Below are positions 18,830 through 29,094 of a stretch of 64,000 nucleotides of DNA, piece by piece. The position numbers were made by a program, and so were the translations under genes. The notes beneath the pieces are model-generated. The model worked only from the letters and a program-made list of their open reading frames with translations. It had not been told where the DNA came from and made no database searches. Within the stretch, counting starts at the first letter, position 1. Each line of letters begins with the position of its first letter. Location: the NCBI GenBank assembly GCA_018670825.1, contig JABHIW010000132.1, positions 1-64,000 of the forward strand, written 5' to 3'. Source of the DNA: Candidatus Scalindua sp. GTDB taxonomy: Bacteria > Planctomycetota > Brocadiia > Brocadiales > Scalinduaceae.

Positions 18830-20242
18830 TCATAAACCAAATCCTAATCCAAAATATGCCTGATTAATCTCTTCGTCTTCTCTGTCAAAGTCTATGTTGG
18901 TATCTTTCTTTCTCCAAGAATATCCCGCTTCGACTTGAGACCACTTTGTTATGGCATATGAAGTGTTGAAAGCAAGAGAAATAATATTATCATTCCTGTT
19001 TACACCCTTAAAATCAGTTACAAAGTAGTTAGCAGTAAAGGCAGAGTTTAACTTCCTGAATTTATTAGAGAGTGTAAAAGATCCACCAGTGCTGAAAAAT
19101 GAATTACTTTTAGCGGTAAACTCGGCTTCTCTTAGTTGTCGGTAAACATTAATATCTAATATCGTATTCCATGGAAGACGGGTTGTTACACCACCATCCA
19201 TAACGAAAGAATTAACATCTGAAGTATCCCACAGTGCCGAAGGATCTGAATCATAACCTTGATGAACATTTTTTTCGTATTCCCTATCAGTATATCCTAT
19301 GTTGAAGTGACCAGTCGTTTTTGCAGTCGCTTTCCATACAACGCCACCAGTAATAGTATTAGTATGTGAATCGCTTAAAGCATCGGTATTTATCCCGGCT
19401 TCAGCACGATCCTTGTCATATTCTATCACAGAATAGGTGTACTTTGAATTAATGGATAATTTAGGAGTTAGGGTATAGTAAAGATTGAAAGAATAATCAT
19501 CCTGGTTTCTATTTGCTCTTTCCAGTTGGGTTTCAGAGTAATCTTGATCAAAATTCCGATAAGCAACTTCAATGTCAAGTTTCTTTAGAGAATGAATAAT
19601 TTGTGACATTCTCAAGGCAATACCGGATGAATTTGTATTTCTGCGATGAAGCTGATCTGTTTCTGATCCGGAACCTGTGTTTGTATGTTGAAAGTTTTGA
19701 TTAAGTGTCAAATCAAATCCCTTTAAGACTTCTAAGGTTACAGATCCTACTATGTAGTGATTGTCCGCGTTCTGGCTCGCATTGTCATCCATATAGGTCC
19801 TGATGTCAGATTGCCAGTTTAAGCCAAGTTTTTTAATTTTACCATAGAGGAATCTTTCGCCAAGAGGCAATTCCAATCTAAGGCCTGGTGATGCAATGTT
19901 GATAATATCACTCTCTTTGCTCTCGTTTTCTCTACTGGTATTAGTAGTTATTGAGTCCTGACCTTGCATTTTCCTATGTGTTCCTGAAACTCTGTAGATG
20001 TTGTCGTCATACATTACTTTTTCGTGGAATGATGGATGTATTTTAAGCGAGCCTATGTGAAGGTTGCCTTGATTAAAAGATCCTCGGTTTAACTGTTGTC
20101 GGTTCATATTTACACCATAGTTGCCGTAGTCAAGGAGGCTCGGATTGTTATTGGTTTGTGCGTGACAGGCATGAGCAAACATAAAAGCTGATATAGCAAT
20201 CATCAGTTTCAGCAAAGTATATTTTGGTTTCTTCATCAACAT
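18830..20242 (-). CDS. Outer-membrane beta-barrel protein of an exopolysaccharide locus
   Basis: Up to 470 residues with an N-terminal signal peptide (a basic KKPKYTLLK stretch, a hydrophobic core, then HAQ as likely cleavage site). The mature part is a series of amphipathic strands with alternating polar and hydrophobic residues, for example KLDIEVAYRNFDQDYSE and KLSINSKYTYSVIEYDKD, and it ends in YFGLGFGL, the aromatic/hydrophobic end of barrel proteins. It resembles the outer-membrane beta-barrel proteins found near Wza/Wzc-type export genes. A Met at residue 3 is an alternative start. It probably forms a secretion channel or barrel for the exported polymer; the exact role is inferred from context. 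Confidence 0.8.
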   Translation of the reverse strand: MLMKKPKYTLLKLMIAISAFMFAHACHAQTNNNPSLLDYGNYGVNMNRQQLNRGSFNQGNLHIGSLKIHPSFHEKVMYDDNIYRVSGTHRKMQGQDSITTNTSRENESKESDIINIASPGLRLELPLGERFLYGKIKKLGLNWQSDIRTYMDDNASQNADNHYIVGSVTLEVLKGFDLTLNQNFQHTNTGSGSETDQLHRRNTNSSGIALRMSQIIHSLKKLDIEVAYRNFDQDYSETQLERANRNQDDYSFNLYYTLTPKLSINSKYTYSVIEYDKDRAEAGINTDALSDSHTNTITGGVVWKATAKTTGHFNIGYTDREYEKNVHQGYDSDPSALWDTSDVNSFVMDGGVTTRLPWNTILDINVYRQLREAEFTAKSNSFFSTGGSFTLSNKFRKLNSAFTANYFVTDFKGVNRNDNIISLAFNTSYAITKWSQVEAGYSWRKKDTNIDFDREDEEINQAYFGLGFGL

Positions 20243-20305
20243 TATCCTTTTTTAATTAATTTAAGAGTTTTAGATTTTATAACAATAATAAAGTGTTAAA
20301 ATAGC

Positions 20306-20806
20306 TTATCCTCCGTCTGTAAAACCAAATCGTATATCATCATTGTCACGCGGAACAAATGGCGATGCAGGCCTATCGGTTGGCTGTTCAACACCATATT
20401 CATCCGCACTATATTGTAGCCCAGCTGTCCCTCCACTTGTCGATCCCCCCGCCATATATATATCATGGAGATTTGCCCCAGCATTATAAGCGGCGTTACC
20501 TACCGCTAAAGGGTCACCTCCACTGTCAATTATTGATGCTATCACCTCCTGTGCATTAAGACCCATCTCAATAGCCGCAGTAGTCGTATCAGCATAGCTT
20601 TCGGCCTTTTTATCATCAGCGGCAGCTTTAACTACCTGGGCAACCGCTTCGGTAACCGAAGCTCCTCCATCCAATTTAGCTTGTATGCTAGCTTTCACCG
20701 CTGCTAAAGGGTCTTCTGCGTGAGTATTTTTAGAAAAAGCTAATCCGCCTAAAAGCAAAGAAGCCAGAGTGAACAAAAATATTCTTTCCAATTTGTGATT
20801 TTTCAT
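20306..20806 (-). CDS. Small secreted alpha-helical protein of unknown function
   Basis: 166 residues from the ATG at 20806 (MKNHKLERIF), which gives a proper signal peptide (hydrophobic core FLFTLASLLLGGLAF, cleavage likely after THA). The frame extends to 20872, but the extra residues would spoil the signal. The mature protein is helical, Ala-rich and weakly repetitive (AKLDGGASVTEAVAQVVKAA..., MGLNAQEVIASIIDSGGDPLAVGNAAYNAGANL), then has a Gly/Ser linker and an acidic, Pro-containing tail. I do not recognise a family. It lies 64 nt upstream of the beta-barrel gene on the same strand, so it may be cotranscribed and act in the periplasm or outside. Confidence 0.7.
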   Translation of the reverse strand: MKNHKLERIFLFTLASLLLGGLAFSKNTHAEDPLAAVKASIQAKLDGGASVTEAVAQVVKAAADDKKAESYADTTTAAIEMGLNAQEVIASIIDSGGDPLAVGNAAYNAGANLHDIYMAGGSTSGGTAGLQYSADEYGVEQPTDRPASPFVPRDNDDIRFGFTDGG

Positions 20807-21534
20807 AGGTAACGGCCCTTTCGCACGCAATGGTGAACAACTGTAAAAAAAAGTAAACAAGATACGCTGCATAATATAATATTAAATATCGTTTATGTCA
20901 AGACGAAAATCTAGATATTTGTGTAACAAAGTGGTAGTATGTAAGCAAATAATATTCATCTGCTCTATTGCTGGCTGGTATAAACCAAATCGTTGCAGTG
21001 GGCGGCAAGGGAAATCACACGATACAATAAGGAAATGTGGAGGGGATGTCAAGTATAAATTTTGTTTCTCATGTTTTTTCTCTTAAGCTATTTACAAAGC
21101 AACTTGTGTGCCGAACGTGTATCGAAAATCAATCATTGCAAAAACAATATAAATTGGTATATATATTCGACTGAAGGTTCTGTCAGGCGTTTTTTTCATT
21201 TAAAGTCTCTAACTATATTTGTTGTATGATCGTTTGCGTTATAATTAATGTAACTGACATGGCGGAGCTGTGTAAAAATTATGACATGTTATGTGTGTAA
21301 TAATTGATATTGGGCTGGGTGATCATTAAAAATGAGTTCTATTGGCCTGAAGATATCACTTTTACGGAAATGCGAAGAGGCGAAGAGTGTTGATATATTG
21401 AGCATATTGTTTTATAGATATACACCTATAATTGTTCCATTTTTGACTAATTCTTACTTTAAATACTGCATCATCACATATAACGTATAAACTGCGGCTA
21501 ACACGGCGTGTACACTACAGAAAGATAACTCACA
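20807..21534. other. Divergent intergenic region at the switch of coding strand
   Basis: About 730 bases between the last minus-strand gene and the first gene (gmd) of the 42 kb plus-strand sugar locus. It must hold promoters in both directions. I see no gene with family resemblance; the 63-codon open frame near 20895 looks random. A GGCGGAGCTGTG at about 21260 only loosely recalls the ops/JUMPstart element of polysaccharide operons and is not claimed. Confidence 0.5.
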
Positions 21535-22521
21535 ATGAAAAAAGCACTAATAACTGGAATTACCGGACAAGATGGATCTTATTTAGCTGAATTGTTATTA
21601 GAAAAAGGTTATGAGGTGCACGGTATAATACGACGTGCCAGTACGTTTAATACAAGTCGTATTAATCATTTGTATACTGACCCTCATATAAATGGGGTTC
21701 GGTTATTTCTCCATTATGGTGATATTTCTGATTCTACTAACTTAGTTAAATTATTACACAAGCATCAACCGGATGAAGTTTATCATTTGGCGGCACAAAG
21801 TCACGTCAGAGTAAGTTTTGATATTCCTGAATATACTGCAGATGTAACCGGTCTTAGTACCGTGAGGATACTTGAAGCGATAAAAGAAGTTGGAATTAAG
21901 ACCAAATTCTATCAAGCGTCAAGCAGTGAGATGTTTGGGAAGGTTCAGGGAATTCCACAAAACGAATCAACCCCGTTCTATCCACGAAGTCCATATGCTT
22001 TTTCTAAAGTGATGGCGTATTGGGCAGCAATCAATTATAGAGAAAGCTACAAAATGTTTGCCTGTAATGGAATCCTTTTTAATCATGAGTCTCCTCGCAG
22101 AGGAGAGACGTTTGTTACCAGGAAGATTACCCGATCGGTTGCGAGAATTAAGGCTGGTATGGAAAAGAAACTGTACCTGGGGAATCTGGATGCCAAGAGA
22201 GATTGGGGTTACGCGAAAGAGTATGTAGAAGCGATGTGGCTGATGCTTCAACAGGAAGAGCCGGACGATTTTGTCATAGCAACAGGCAAAACCTATAGTG
22301 TAAAAGAATTTCTTGAAGTAGCATTTTCTTCTGTTGATTTGGATTGGGAAGATTTTGTAGAGATTGATCCTCAATATTTGCGGCCAACAGAAGTAGATCT
22401 TCTGTGTGGGGATGCAACAAAAGCAAAAGAGGTTTTAGGATGGGAACCAAAAACATCTTTTGAGGATCTGGTTAAATTAATGGTTGATACGGATATTAAA
22501 GAGCTTCACGCACATAAATAA
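21535..22521 (+). CDS. gmd: GDP-mannose 4,6-dehydratase
   Basis: Gmd turns GDP-D-mannose into GDP-4-keto-6-deoxy-D-mannose, the common precursor of GDP-L-fucose, GDP-D-rhamnose, GDP-colitose and GDP-perosamine. The 328-residue extended SDR has the NADP-binding [19 protein letters not shown] motif at its N-terminus, the SSSEMFGK catalytic region and YAFSK (Tyr-x3-Lys). [11 protein letters not shown] near residue 35 is specific to Gmd. It heads the plus-strand sugar locus and is followed after 25 nt by the GDP-fucose-synthase-like gene. Confidence 0.96.
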   Translation: MKKALITGITGQDGSYLAELLLEKGYEVHGIIRRASTFNTSRINHLYTDPHINGVRLFLHYGDISDSTNLVKLLHKHQPDEVYHLAAQSHVRVSFDIPEYTADVTGLSTVRILEAIKEVGIKTKFYQASSSEMFGKVQGIPQNESTPFYPRSPYAFSKVMAYWAAINYRESYKMFACNGILFNHESPRRGETFVTRKITRSVARIKAGMEKKLYLGNLDAKRDWGYAKEYVEAMWLMLQQEEPDDFVIATGKTYSVKEFLEVAFSSVDLDWEDFVEIDPQYLRPTEVDLLCGDATKAKEVLGWEPKTSFEDLVKLMVDTDIKELHAHK

Positions 22522-22546
22522 ATAATTTTGCTATTTCAGAATTTGA

Positions 22547-23521
<975 letters not shown>

Positions 23522-23587
23522 TTTGATAATTTTTCACCAAAAATTGGTGGCAGCATTGCGGTTTTCGTTGAAAGGGTTGGGACGTGA

Positions 23588-24568
23588 GTGAGCAATGAAG
23601 TGAAGAACAGTAATAAATTTATTTCGGTGGTTATACCTGTTTTCAACGAAGAAGAGAATTTGCCTGTTCTTTTGGAACGGCTGGTTAAGATACTGGAGCA
23701 ATATAATCAGTATGAAATTGTTTTTGTCAATGACGGCTCCACGGATAGTTCAGAAAGCATAATCATGGAAGAGGGGGATAAAAACAAATTTATCAAGCTG
23801 ATAAACTTATCGAGAAACTTTGGGCATCAGACTGCAATTACAGCAGGAATTGCAAACGCTTCTGGTGAAGCAGTTATTGTTATGGATGCAGATTTACAAG
23901 ACCCTCCGGAAGTCATACCTCAATTTGTCGATAAATGGTGCGAGGGTTACGATACTGTCTACGCAATAAGGACAAAGAGAAAAGAGAACTTTTTTAAAAA
24001 AACAGCTTACTTTGTTTTTTACCGTTTGTTAAGTAAGATTTCAGATGTGAATATCCCCTTGGATAGTGGAGATTTTTCTATTATGGATAGGCGTATTGTC
24101 GATCTTATGAATCAATTTCCCGAAAAGAATTGTTTTGTAAGAGGGATGCGAGCCTGGTTGGGATTTAAACAAACCGGATTAGTTTATCAACGTGACCAAA
24201 GATTCTCAGGTAAACCTAAATATAATTTCCTATCACTTCTGGAACTTTCATATGATGGGATTATCTCCTTTTCCAAGAAACCATTGCAAGTGGCGTCTTA
24301 TTTTGGAATTTGTTTAACTTTTTTATCCTTTATAGGAATTATATATCTTTTTTTAATGAAAATGTACTGGGGCGTTGCACCCAGGGGCTGGACCAGTATT
24401 ATTGTTATTGTTATTTTTATCGGTGGAGTACAGACCATGATGATAGGTATCATTGGAGAATATCTGGCCAGAATTTATGATGAAGTAAAAGGCCGTCCAT
24501 ATTATTTAGTACGAAGCTCTCGCAATATAGAACAAAAAATCAATAATATGAAAACAAATGTAAAATAG
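23588..24568 (+). CDS. GT2 polyprenyl-phosphate sugar transferase (GtrB/DPM1-like)
   Basis: 326 residues. The N-terminal GT2 domain (about 11-240) has SVVIPVFNEEENLPVLLERL, the DGSTDSS loop and the catalytic VMDADLQDPPE motif. Two hydrophobic helices follow (about 235-258 and 270-292), as in GtrB and related enzymes that load sugar from a nucleotide donor onto undecaprenyl phosphate at the inner membrane. The start codon at 23588 is GTG. It sits between the GDP-fucose genes and the ABC exporter. The sugar donor cannot be inferred. Confidence 0.88.
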   Translation: MSNEVKNSNKFISVVIPVFNEEENLPVLLERLVKILEQYNQYEIVFVNDGSTDSSESIIMEEGDKNKFIKLINLSRNFGHQTAITAGIANASGEAVIVMDADLQDPPEVIPQFVDKWCEGYDTVYAIRTKRKENFFKKTAYFVFYRLLSKISDVNIPLDSGDFSIMDRRIVDLMNQFPEKNCFVRGMRAWLGFKQTGLVYQRDQRFSGKPKYNFLSLLELSYDGIISFSKKPLQVASYFGICLTFLSFIGIIYLFLMKMYWGVAPRGWTSIIVIVIFIGGVQTMMIGIIGEYLARIYDEVKGRPYYLVRSSRNIEQKINNMKTNVK

Positions 24569-24735
24569 CCGTTTTTTAGCCTTCCCACACTCTAAGATTT
24601 CTTCTTCCGTTTCTGGTAACGCTTTGCGATTTCTATCAATTGCACATGCTTGTTTAATGTGCTGCTGTATATTCAGTGGATAAATGTTTTTGAAGAAGCA
24701 ACTTTTAAAGTAACAACCGTCAAATATCTAAAAAC

Positions 24736-25596
24736 GTGAATAACACAGAGGACACAAAACAATGGACATCTATTATCAGGCCTGTTTCAGGCTGGTTTGA
24801 TTTACATCTTTCTGCTCTATGGCAATATCGGGATCTGATAATTCTCTTTGTCCGAAGAGACTTTGTAGCTGTATACAAGCAGACCATCCTTGGCCCACTC
24901 TGGTATTTGTTGCAGCCGCTTGCTACGACCCTGGTTTTTACCATAATATTCGGTAAAGTTGCTAAGTTACCCACTGACGGATTTCCAAAGATAATTTTTT
25001 ACATGTCTGGCATTGTGGCATGGAGATACTTTGCCGACTGCCTGACAAAAACCTCCAACACTTTAGTTGGTAACTCCAGCATCTTCGGCAAAGTATGGTT
25101 CCCTCGGCTAACCGTACCAATTTCTGTAATTATAAGTAATCTGATATCTTTTGGTATCCAATTTACCCTGTTCCTTTGTTTTTGGGTCTTCTTTGTTATG
25201 AAGGGATCAGGTATTTCCCCAAAACCAATTATCATCCTGCTTTTGCCATTATTGATCATCCAGATGGCCGCTCTTGGTCTTGGTTTAGGTATCATTGTAT
25301 CTTCATTGACTACAAAATACCGTGACTTTGCTCAACTGATTGGCTTTGGAGTGCAATTATGGATGTACGCTACTCCCATAGTTTACCCGGCCTCTATGAT
25401 TCCTGAGAAATGGCAGTGGCTTATAGCTCTGAACCCAATGACTCCCATCATCGAGGCGTTTCGTTATGCCTTCCTTGGTTTTGGGACGTTACATCCATGG
25501 CAGATAGGATTAAGCGTTGGAACTACCATTATCCTCCTTTTTATCGGTATCATTCTTTTTAATCGGGTTGAAAAGAGTTTTATGGATACTGTCTAA
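24736..25596 (+). CDS. wzm: ABC-2 type polysaccharide exporter permease (Wzm-like)
   Basis: 286 residues with about six transmembrane helices of the ABC-2 permease family. The N-terminal YRDLIILFVRRDFVAVYKQTILGPLWYLLQPL segment (amphipathic coupling helix then first membrane helix) and the C-terminal ALNPMTPIIEAFRYAFLG stretch are typical of Wzm/RfbD/TagG proteins that export lipid-linked O-antigen or capsule. Its ATPase partner is the wzt gene at 26126, separated by a transposase fragment rather than directly adjacent. Confidence 0.93.
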   Translation: MNNTEDTKQWTSIIRPVSGWFDLHLSALWQYRDLIILFVRRDFVAVYKQTILGPLWYLLQPLATTLVFTIIFGKVAKLPTDGFPKIIFYMSGIVAWRYFADCLTKTSNTLVGNSSIFGKVWFPRLTVPISVIISNLISFGIQFTLFLCFWVFFVMKGSGISPKPIIILLLPLLIIQMAALGLGLGIIVSSLTTKYRDFAQLIGFGVQLWMYATPIVYPASMIPEKWQWLIALNPMTPIIEAFRYAFLGFGTLHPWQIGLSVGTTIILLFIGIILFNRVEKSFMDTV

Positions 25597-25649
25597 ACTA
25601 CGGAGTGCCATCCTTCTGCATGACATTGACTCCAGTTTTTGGTTTGTAT

Positions 25650-25914
25650 TAAAAGCAGGAGCCAAACAATACCATCCAAAAACGTTGTTGAAGAAATAGT
25701 ATACGGTTATTCATACGGAATGAGAAGTTTGCGCAAACGGGAAAGAGCGTGTACCCATAATCTCTCATTTATCTGGTTGACAGGAGACTTAAAGCCGGAT
25801 TACAGAACAGTAGGAAGATTTCGCAAAGAGAATAAATCAGCTATAATGCAGATACTGAAACAAAATGCTAAACTCTGTTTAGAGCTTGGATTAATAGAAG
25901 GCAACCGTTTTTAG
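25650..25914 (+). pseudogene. IS1182-type transposase N-terminal fragment between wzm and wzt
   Basis: The frame GAKQYHPKTLLKK (ending near 25699) and, after a shift, VYGYSYGMRSLRKRERA, FIWLTGDLKPDYRTVGRFRKEN and LGLIEGN (to 25914) reproduce the N-terminal region of IS1182-family transposases (the HPKMMLKVLLYGYSxGxRSSRKIERA...PDFRTIxRFR pattern). The DDE catalytic part is absent and the piece is frameshifted, so it is an inactive remnant. It lies inside the exporter operon. Confidence 0.75.
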
Positions 25915-26125
25915 AAAAATATTAAGGTAAAAATCCCATATCCTTTTTATAAAATAGTTTATAAACCTGTGATATTAAATAAAATTGAAGATGGTATAGT
26001 TTGCGAATAGTTCAGAGACAGCAAGCAACAAAAAAACTTAAATAAATTCAGTCTATTTCCACCGTCTCGTGGAAATTATTATTCTACTTGGGGTTTTATT
26101 CCGACTGGGTCTTTACCAGTTTGTT

Positions 26126-27436
26126 ATGAGTGATACTGTAATAAAAGTTGAAAATCTCTGGAAAGAATATCGCTATGGTGTGATAGATCATGCAACATTT
26201 AAAGCGGATATTCAGCGTTTGTTGGCACGTATACGCGGTAAAACCGACCCCAATTCCCTTATAGACTTTAACCAGGAACAGAAAGCCGAGAATCAAAAAA
26301 TCGATACTTTTTGGGCCTTACGTGATATTTCTCTTGAAATTAAACAAGGAGAAATTCTTGGTGTAATCGGGAAAAACGGTGCCGGCAAGTCTACCCTTCT
26401 TAAAATAATGTCCCGTGTTACAGTGCCTACAAAAGGTCTAGTAAAAATGAAAGGACGTGTTGCCTGTCTGCTGGAGGTTGGTACTGGTTTTCATCCCGAG
26501 CTGACTGGCAGGGAGAATATCTATCTTAATGGTGCTATCCTTGGTATGACCAAAGCTGAAATTAATAGTAAGTATGATGAAATTTTTGAATTTTCAGGTG
26601 TGGGAAAGTTCATTGACACACCGGTAAAGCGGTATTCCAGTGGCATGCATGTTCGTTTAGGGTTTGCAGTGGCTGCTCATCTTGACCCGGAGATATTACT
26701 TGTAGATGAAGTGCTTGCAGTAGGAGACGTTGCTTTTCAGAAGAAATGTTTGGGAAAGATGGGAGATATAGCAAAAGCAGGCAAGACAGTTTTTTTTGTT
26801 AGTCACAACTTAGGTTCTATAGATCGTCTTTGTGATAAAGTGCTTCTTTTAGAACAGGGGAAGTTGATTTCTTTTGGCGAAACCAAGCTGGTAATAGAAA
26901 AATACTTGCAAGGCTTTTGTGAAACCAATGATTTATTGCCCGAGGCATTTTATCCTCAGGATAGTAATAAGCAGTTACAGATGTTATCCTTCCGTCTGCT
27001 TGACTATAACGGCAGCCCATCAGGCTTATTGGACCGTACCCTGCCTTTTCGAGTAGCTATCAAGTATGAGTTGCGAATAAGCACTGAAGATGCAAATGTG
27101 GAGGTTGTTTTAGAGAAGATTGATGGTACTTTGATTTGCCATACAATTGACAGTGACATGGAACATGGCAGAGTAATAAAGCGCGAACCAGGATGTTACC
27201 TTACTACAGTAGAGTTTCCGGGTTATTTGCTTAACGCGGGCAAATACCAGGTTCGTTCCTGGATACGTAAAGGACTTGCTCATGATGAGTATGATGATCC
27301 TAAAACTATTCTTGTTTTTCAATTACTCGACCATGATACTTTTGCCACGGCTTCTACCCATTCTGCTGATGAACGAGGGCAGAGGTTCGGTCTACTTGCA
27401 CCTCCTCTTAAATGGAAAATTGAAAGGTTAAAATAA
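26126..27436 (+). CDS. wzt: ABC exporter ATPase with C-terminal polysaccharide-binding domain (Wzt-like)
   Basis: About 436 residues. The ATPase domain has Walker A (GKNGAGKST), the YSSGMHVRLGF signature and Walker B (EILLVDEVLAVGD), with the RVACLLEVGTGFHPELTGRENIYLNG insert typical of Wzt/TagH. From about residue 270 to the end there is a beta-rich extension, as in Wzt proteins that recognise the modified end of the glycan. I prefer the ATG at 26126 (MSDTVIKVENLWKEY) over the GTG at 26069. It pairs with the upstream wzm. The C-terminal domain implies that the chain end carries a recognised cap, perhaps a product of the methyltransferases nearby. Confidence 0.93.
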   Translation: MSDTVIKVENLWKEYRYGVIDHATFKADIQRLLARIRGKTDPNSLIDFNQEQKAENQKIDTFWALRDISLEIKQGEILGVIGKNGAGKSTLLKIMSRVTVPTKGLVKMKGRVACLLEVGTGFHPELTGRENIYLNGAILGMTKAEINSKYDEIFEFSGVGKFIDTPVKRYSSGMHVRLGFAVAAHLDPEILLVDEVLAVGDVAFQKKCLGKMGDIAKAGKTVFFVSHNLGSIDRLCDKVLLLEQGKLISFGETKLVIEKYLQGFCETNDLLPEAFYPQDSNKQLQMLSFRLLDYNGSPSGLLDRTLPFRVAIKYELRISTEDANVEVVLEKIDGTLICHTIDSDMEHGRVIKREPGCYLTTVEFPGYLLNAGKYQVRSWIRKGLAHDEYDDPKTILVFQLLDHDTFATASTHSADERGQRFGLLAPPLKWKIERLK

Positions 27437-28284
27437 TGAGTATATTTATCATTGCTGAAATTGGAATAAACCACAACGGTGACTTAGATATTGCCAAAAA
27501 GTTGATTGATGTTGCAAAGATTGCCGGGGTAGATGCTGTTAAGTTCCAGAAGAGAACTATTGACTTAGTCTATACAAAGGAACTTCTGGATTCACCACGC
27601 GAGAGCCCGTGGGGGACTACCCAACGCGCACAAAAGGAGGGTCTAGAGTTTGGTTTAAACGAATATAAAGAGATTGATGCCTATTGTAAGAGAAAGAAAA
27701 TTGAATGGTTTGCATCCGCATGGGATATCGAAAGCCAGAGATTCTCGCAGCAGTTTGACTTACGATTTAATAAGATTGCTTCCGCAATGATTGTCTTTGA
27801 AGATTTACTCAAGGAAGTTGCTTCTGAAAAGAGACACACTTTTATCTCCACAGGGATGGCATCTATAAAAGATATTGACCGGGCAGTTGAAATTTTCAGG
27901 AATGCGGATTGTCCGTTTGAACTTATGCACTGCGTATCTACTTATCCTATGGATGATGAGGATGCTAATCTAAATTGTATTATGACATTGCGTGACCGTT
28001 ATCAATGTGGAGTCGGTTACAGTGGACACGAGGTTGGTCTGGCAGTATCTTATGCCGCTGCCGCTATGGGAATAACCTCCCTGGAAAGACATATTACACT
28101 TGACCGTGCCATGTATGGTTCAGATCAGGCAGCATCAGTTGAAGTGGGGGGATTCATCGCGCTGGTGGGGGCAGTCAGGAAGATTGAAAAAGCTATGGGG
28201 GATGGTGTTATTGGGATACATGAGAAGGAAGTACCTATTGCCCGGAAACTCAGGGCGCATATTCCATGGGGATCCAGTGGTTAA
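27436..28284 (+). CDS. neuB: NeuB-family nonulosonate synthase lacking the SAF domain
   Basis: NeuB-type enzymes condense phosphoenolpyruvate with a hexosamine or related aldose to make nonulosonic acids such as sialic, legionaminic or pseudaminic acid. The TIM-barrel domain is complete (IAEIGINHNGDLDIAKKLI, DAVKFQKR, FISTGMAS, HCVSTYP, GYSGHEVGL, ERHITLDR). The protein stops at 282 residues, where the usual 340-360-residue enzyme would continue into its antifreeze-like SAF domain. The ATG overlaps the wzt stop by one base (TAATG), so translation is coupled. A NeuA-type gene follows. The substrate is unknown. Confidence 0.88.
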   Translation: MSIFIIAEIGINHNGDLDIAKKLIDVAKIAGVDAVKFQKRTIDLVYTKELLDSPRESPWGTTQRAQKEGLEFGLNEYKEIDAYCKRKKIEWFASAWDIESQRFSQQFDLRFNKIASAMIVFEDLLKEVASEKRHTFISTGMASIKDIDRAVEIFRNADCPFELMHCVSTYPMDDEDANLNCIMTLRDRYQCGVGYSGHEVGLAVSYAAAAMGITSLERHITLDRAMYGSDQAASVEVGGFIALVGAVRKIEKAMGDGVIGIHEKEVPIARKLRAHIPWGSSG

Positions 28285-28383
28285 AAGTGGATTACCATAT
28301 AAGGCACCAGGTCGGAACTGAATTTAAAAAAAACTTAATTAATTGTAGACGACACAGAAGCCGGAATATCGTAGAAGGATTAT

Positions 28384-29094
28384 ATGAATGTAGTCGCAAT
28401 CATCCTTGCAAGGGCAGGGTCCAAGGGAATACCGCATAAAAATATTATTGATTTCTGTGGAAAACCCTTAATTACCTGGACGATCCAACAGCTGCAGCAA
28501 TCTAAAGCAATAAGTTCGATCTGGGTAAGTTCTGATAGTGATGAGATCCTTTCCATAAGTCAGGATTACGGAGTAGAAATTATTCAACGCCCTTCCGGGA
28601 TTTCAGGTGACACCTCTACTGCAGAATCCGGATGGCTTCATGCGCTGGATGTTATTGAAAAACAATCAGGACATATTGATCTTGTTTTTGCTCCGCAGGT
28701 GACATCTCCACTTAGAGAATCAAGTGACATTGATAGAGGTCTTAATGATTTTCAGGAGCAGCAGATTGACTCAATGTTTTCCTGCAGTATTGTTAAAGAT
28801 CTGTTTTTCTGGGAGATGATTCCTTCAGGAGTTTTGCAGAGTGTAAGCTATGACTATAAGAGTCGGCAGCGCCGTCAGGATATCCCGGACAAATATATCG
28901 AAAACGGTTCATTCTATCTGTTTAAACCGGCCGTTCTTAGAAAGTACAATAATCGTATGGGTGGAAAGGTTGGAATGACACTTATGGATTTCTGGAAGAT
29001 GTTTGAAGTAGATTCTATGGAGGATCTGAGGATATGTGAGGCTTTAATGAAAGCCTTCTTGCTGAATCCTCAAAGGACACAGGAGAGGTGCTGA
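28384..29094 (+). CDS. neuA: CMP-nonulosonate (acylneuraminate) cytidylyltransferase, first copy
   Basis: 236 residues of the NeuA/KdsB-like cytidylyltransferase family. It activates a 3-deoxy-ulosonic acid with CTP. The N-terminal IILARAGSKGIPHKN loop is the CTP-binding motif; VSSDSDEI and PQVTSPLRESSDID are further family motifs. It follows the neuB gene by 99 nt and shares its TGA with the ATG of the next methyltransferase. It is clearly different in sequence from the second NeuA-type protein at 31229, so the two probably act on different acids. Confidence 0.9.
   Translation: MNVVAIILARAGSKGIPHKNIIDFCGKPLITWTIQQLQQSKAISSIWVSSDSDEILSISQDYGVEIIQRPSGISGDTSTAESGWLHALDVIEKQSGHIDLVFAPQVTSPLRESSDIDRGLNDFQEQQIDSMFSCSIVKDLFFWEMIPSGVLQSVSYDYKSRQRRQDIPDKYIENGSFYLFKPAVLRKYNNRMGGKVGMTLMDFWKMFEVDSMEDLRICEALMKAFLLNPQRTQERC

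Noticed and set aside
20895-21086. 63-codon plus-strand frame in the divergent region
   Set aside because: Composition and lack of a ribosome-binding site or family resemblance suggest a chance frame.
21255-21275. ops/JUMPstart-like element GGCGGAGCTGTG
   Set aside because: It differs from GGCGGTAGCGTG by an insertion and a deletion, and no RfaH-dependent context is known here; likely chance.
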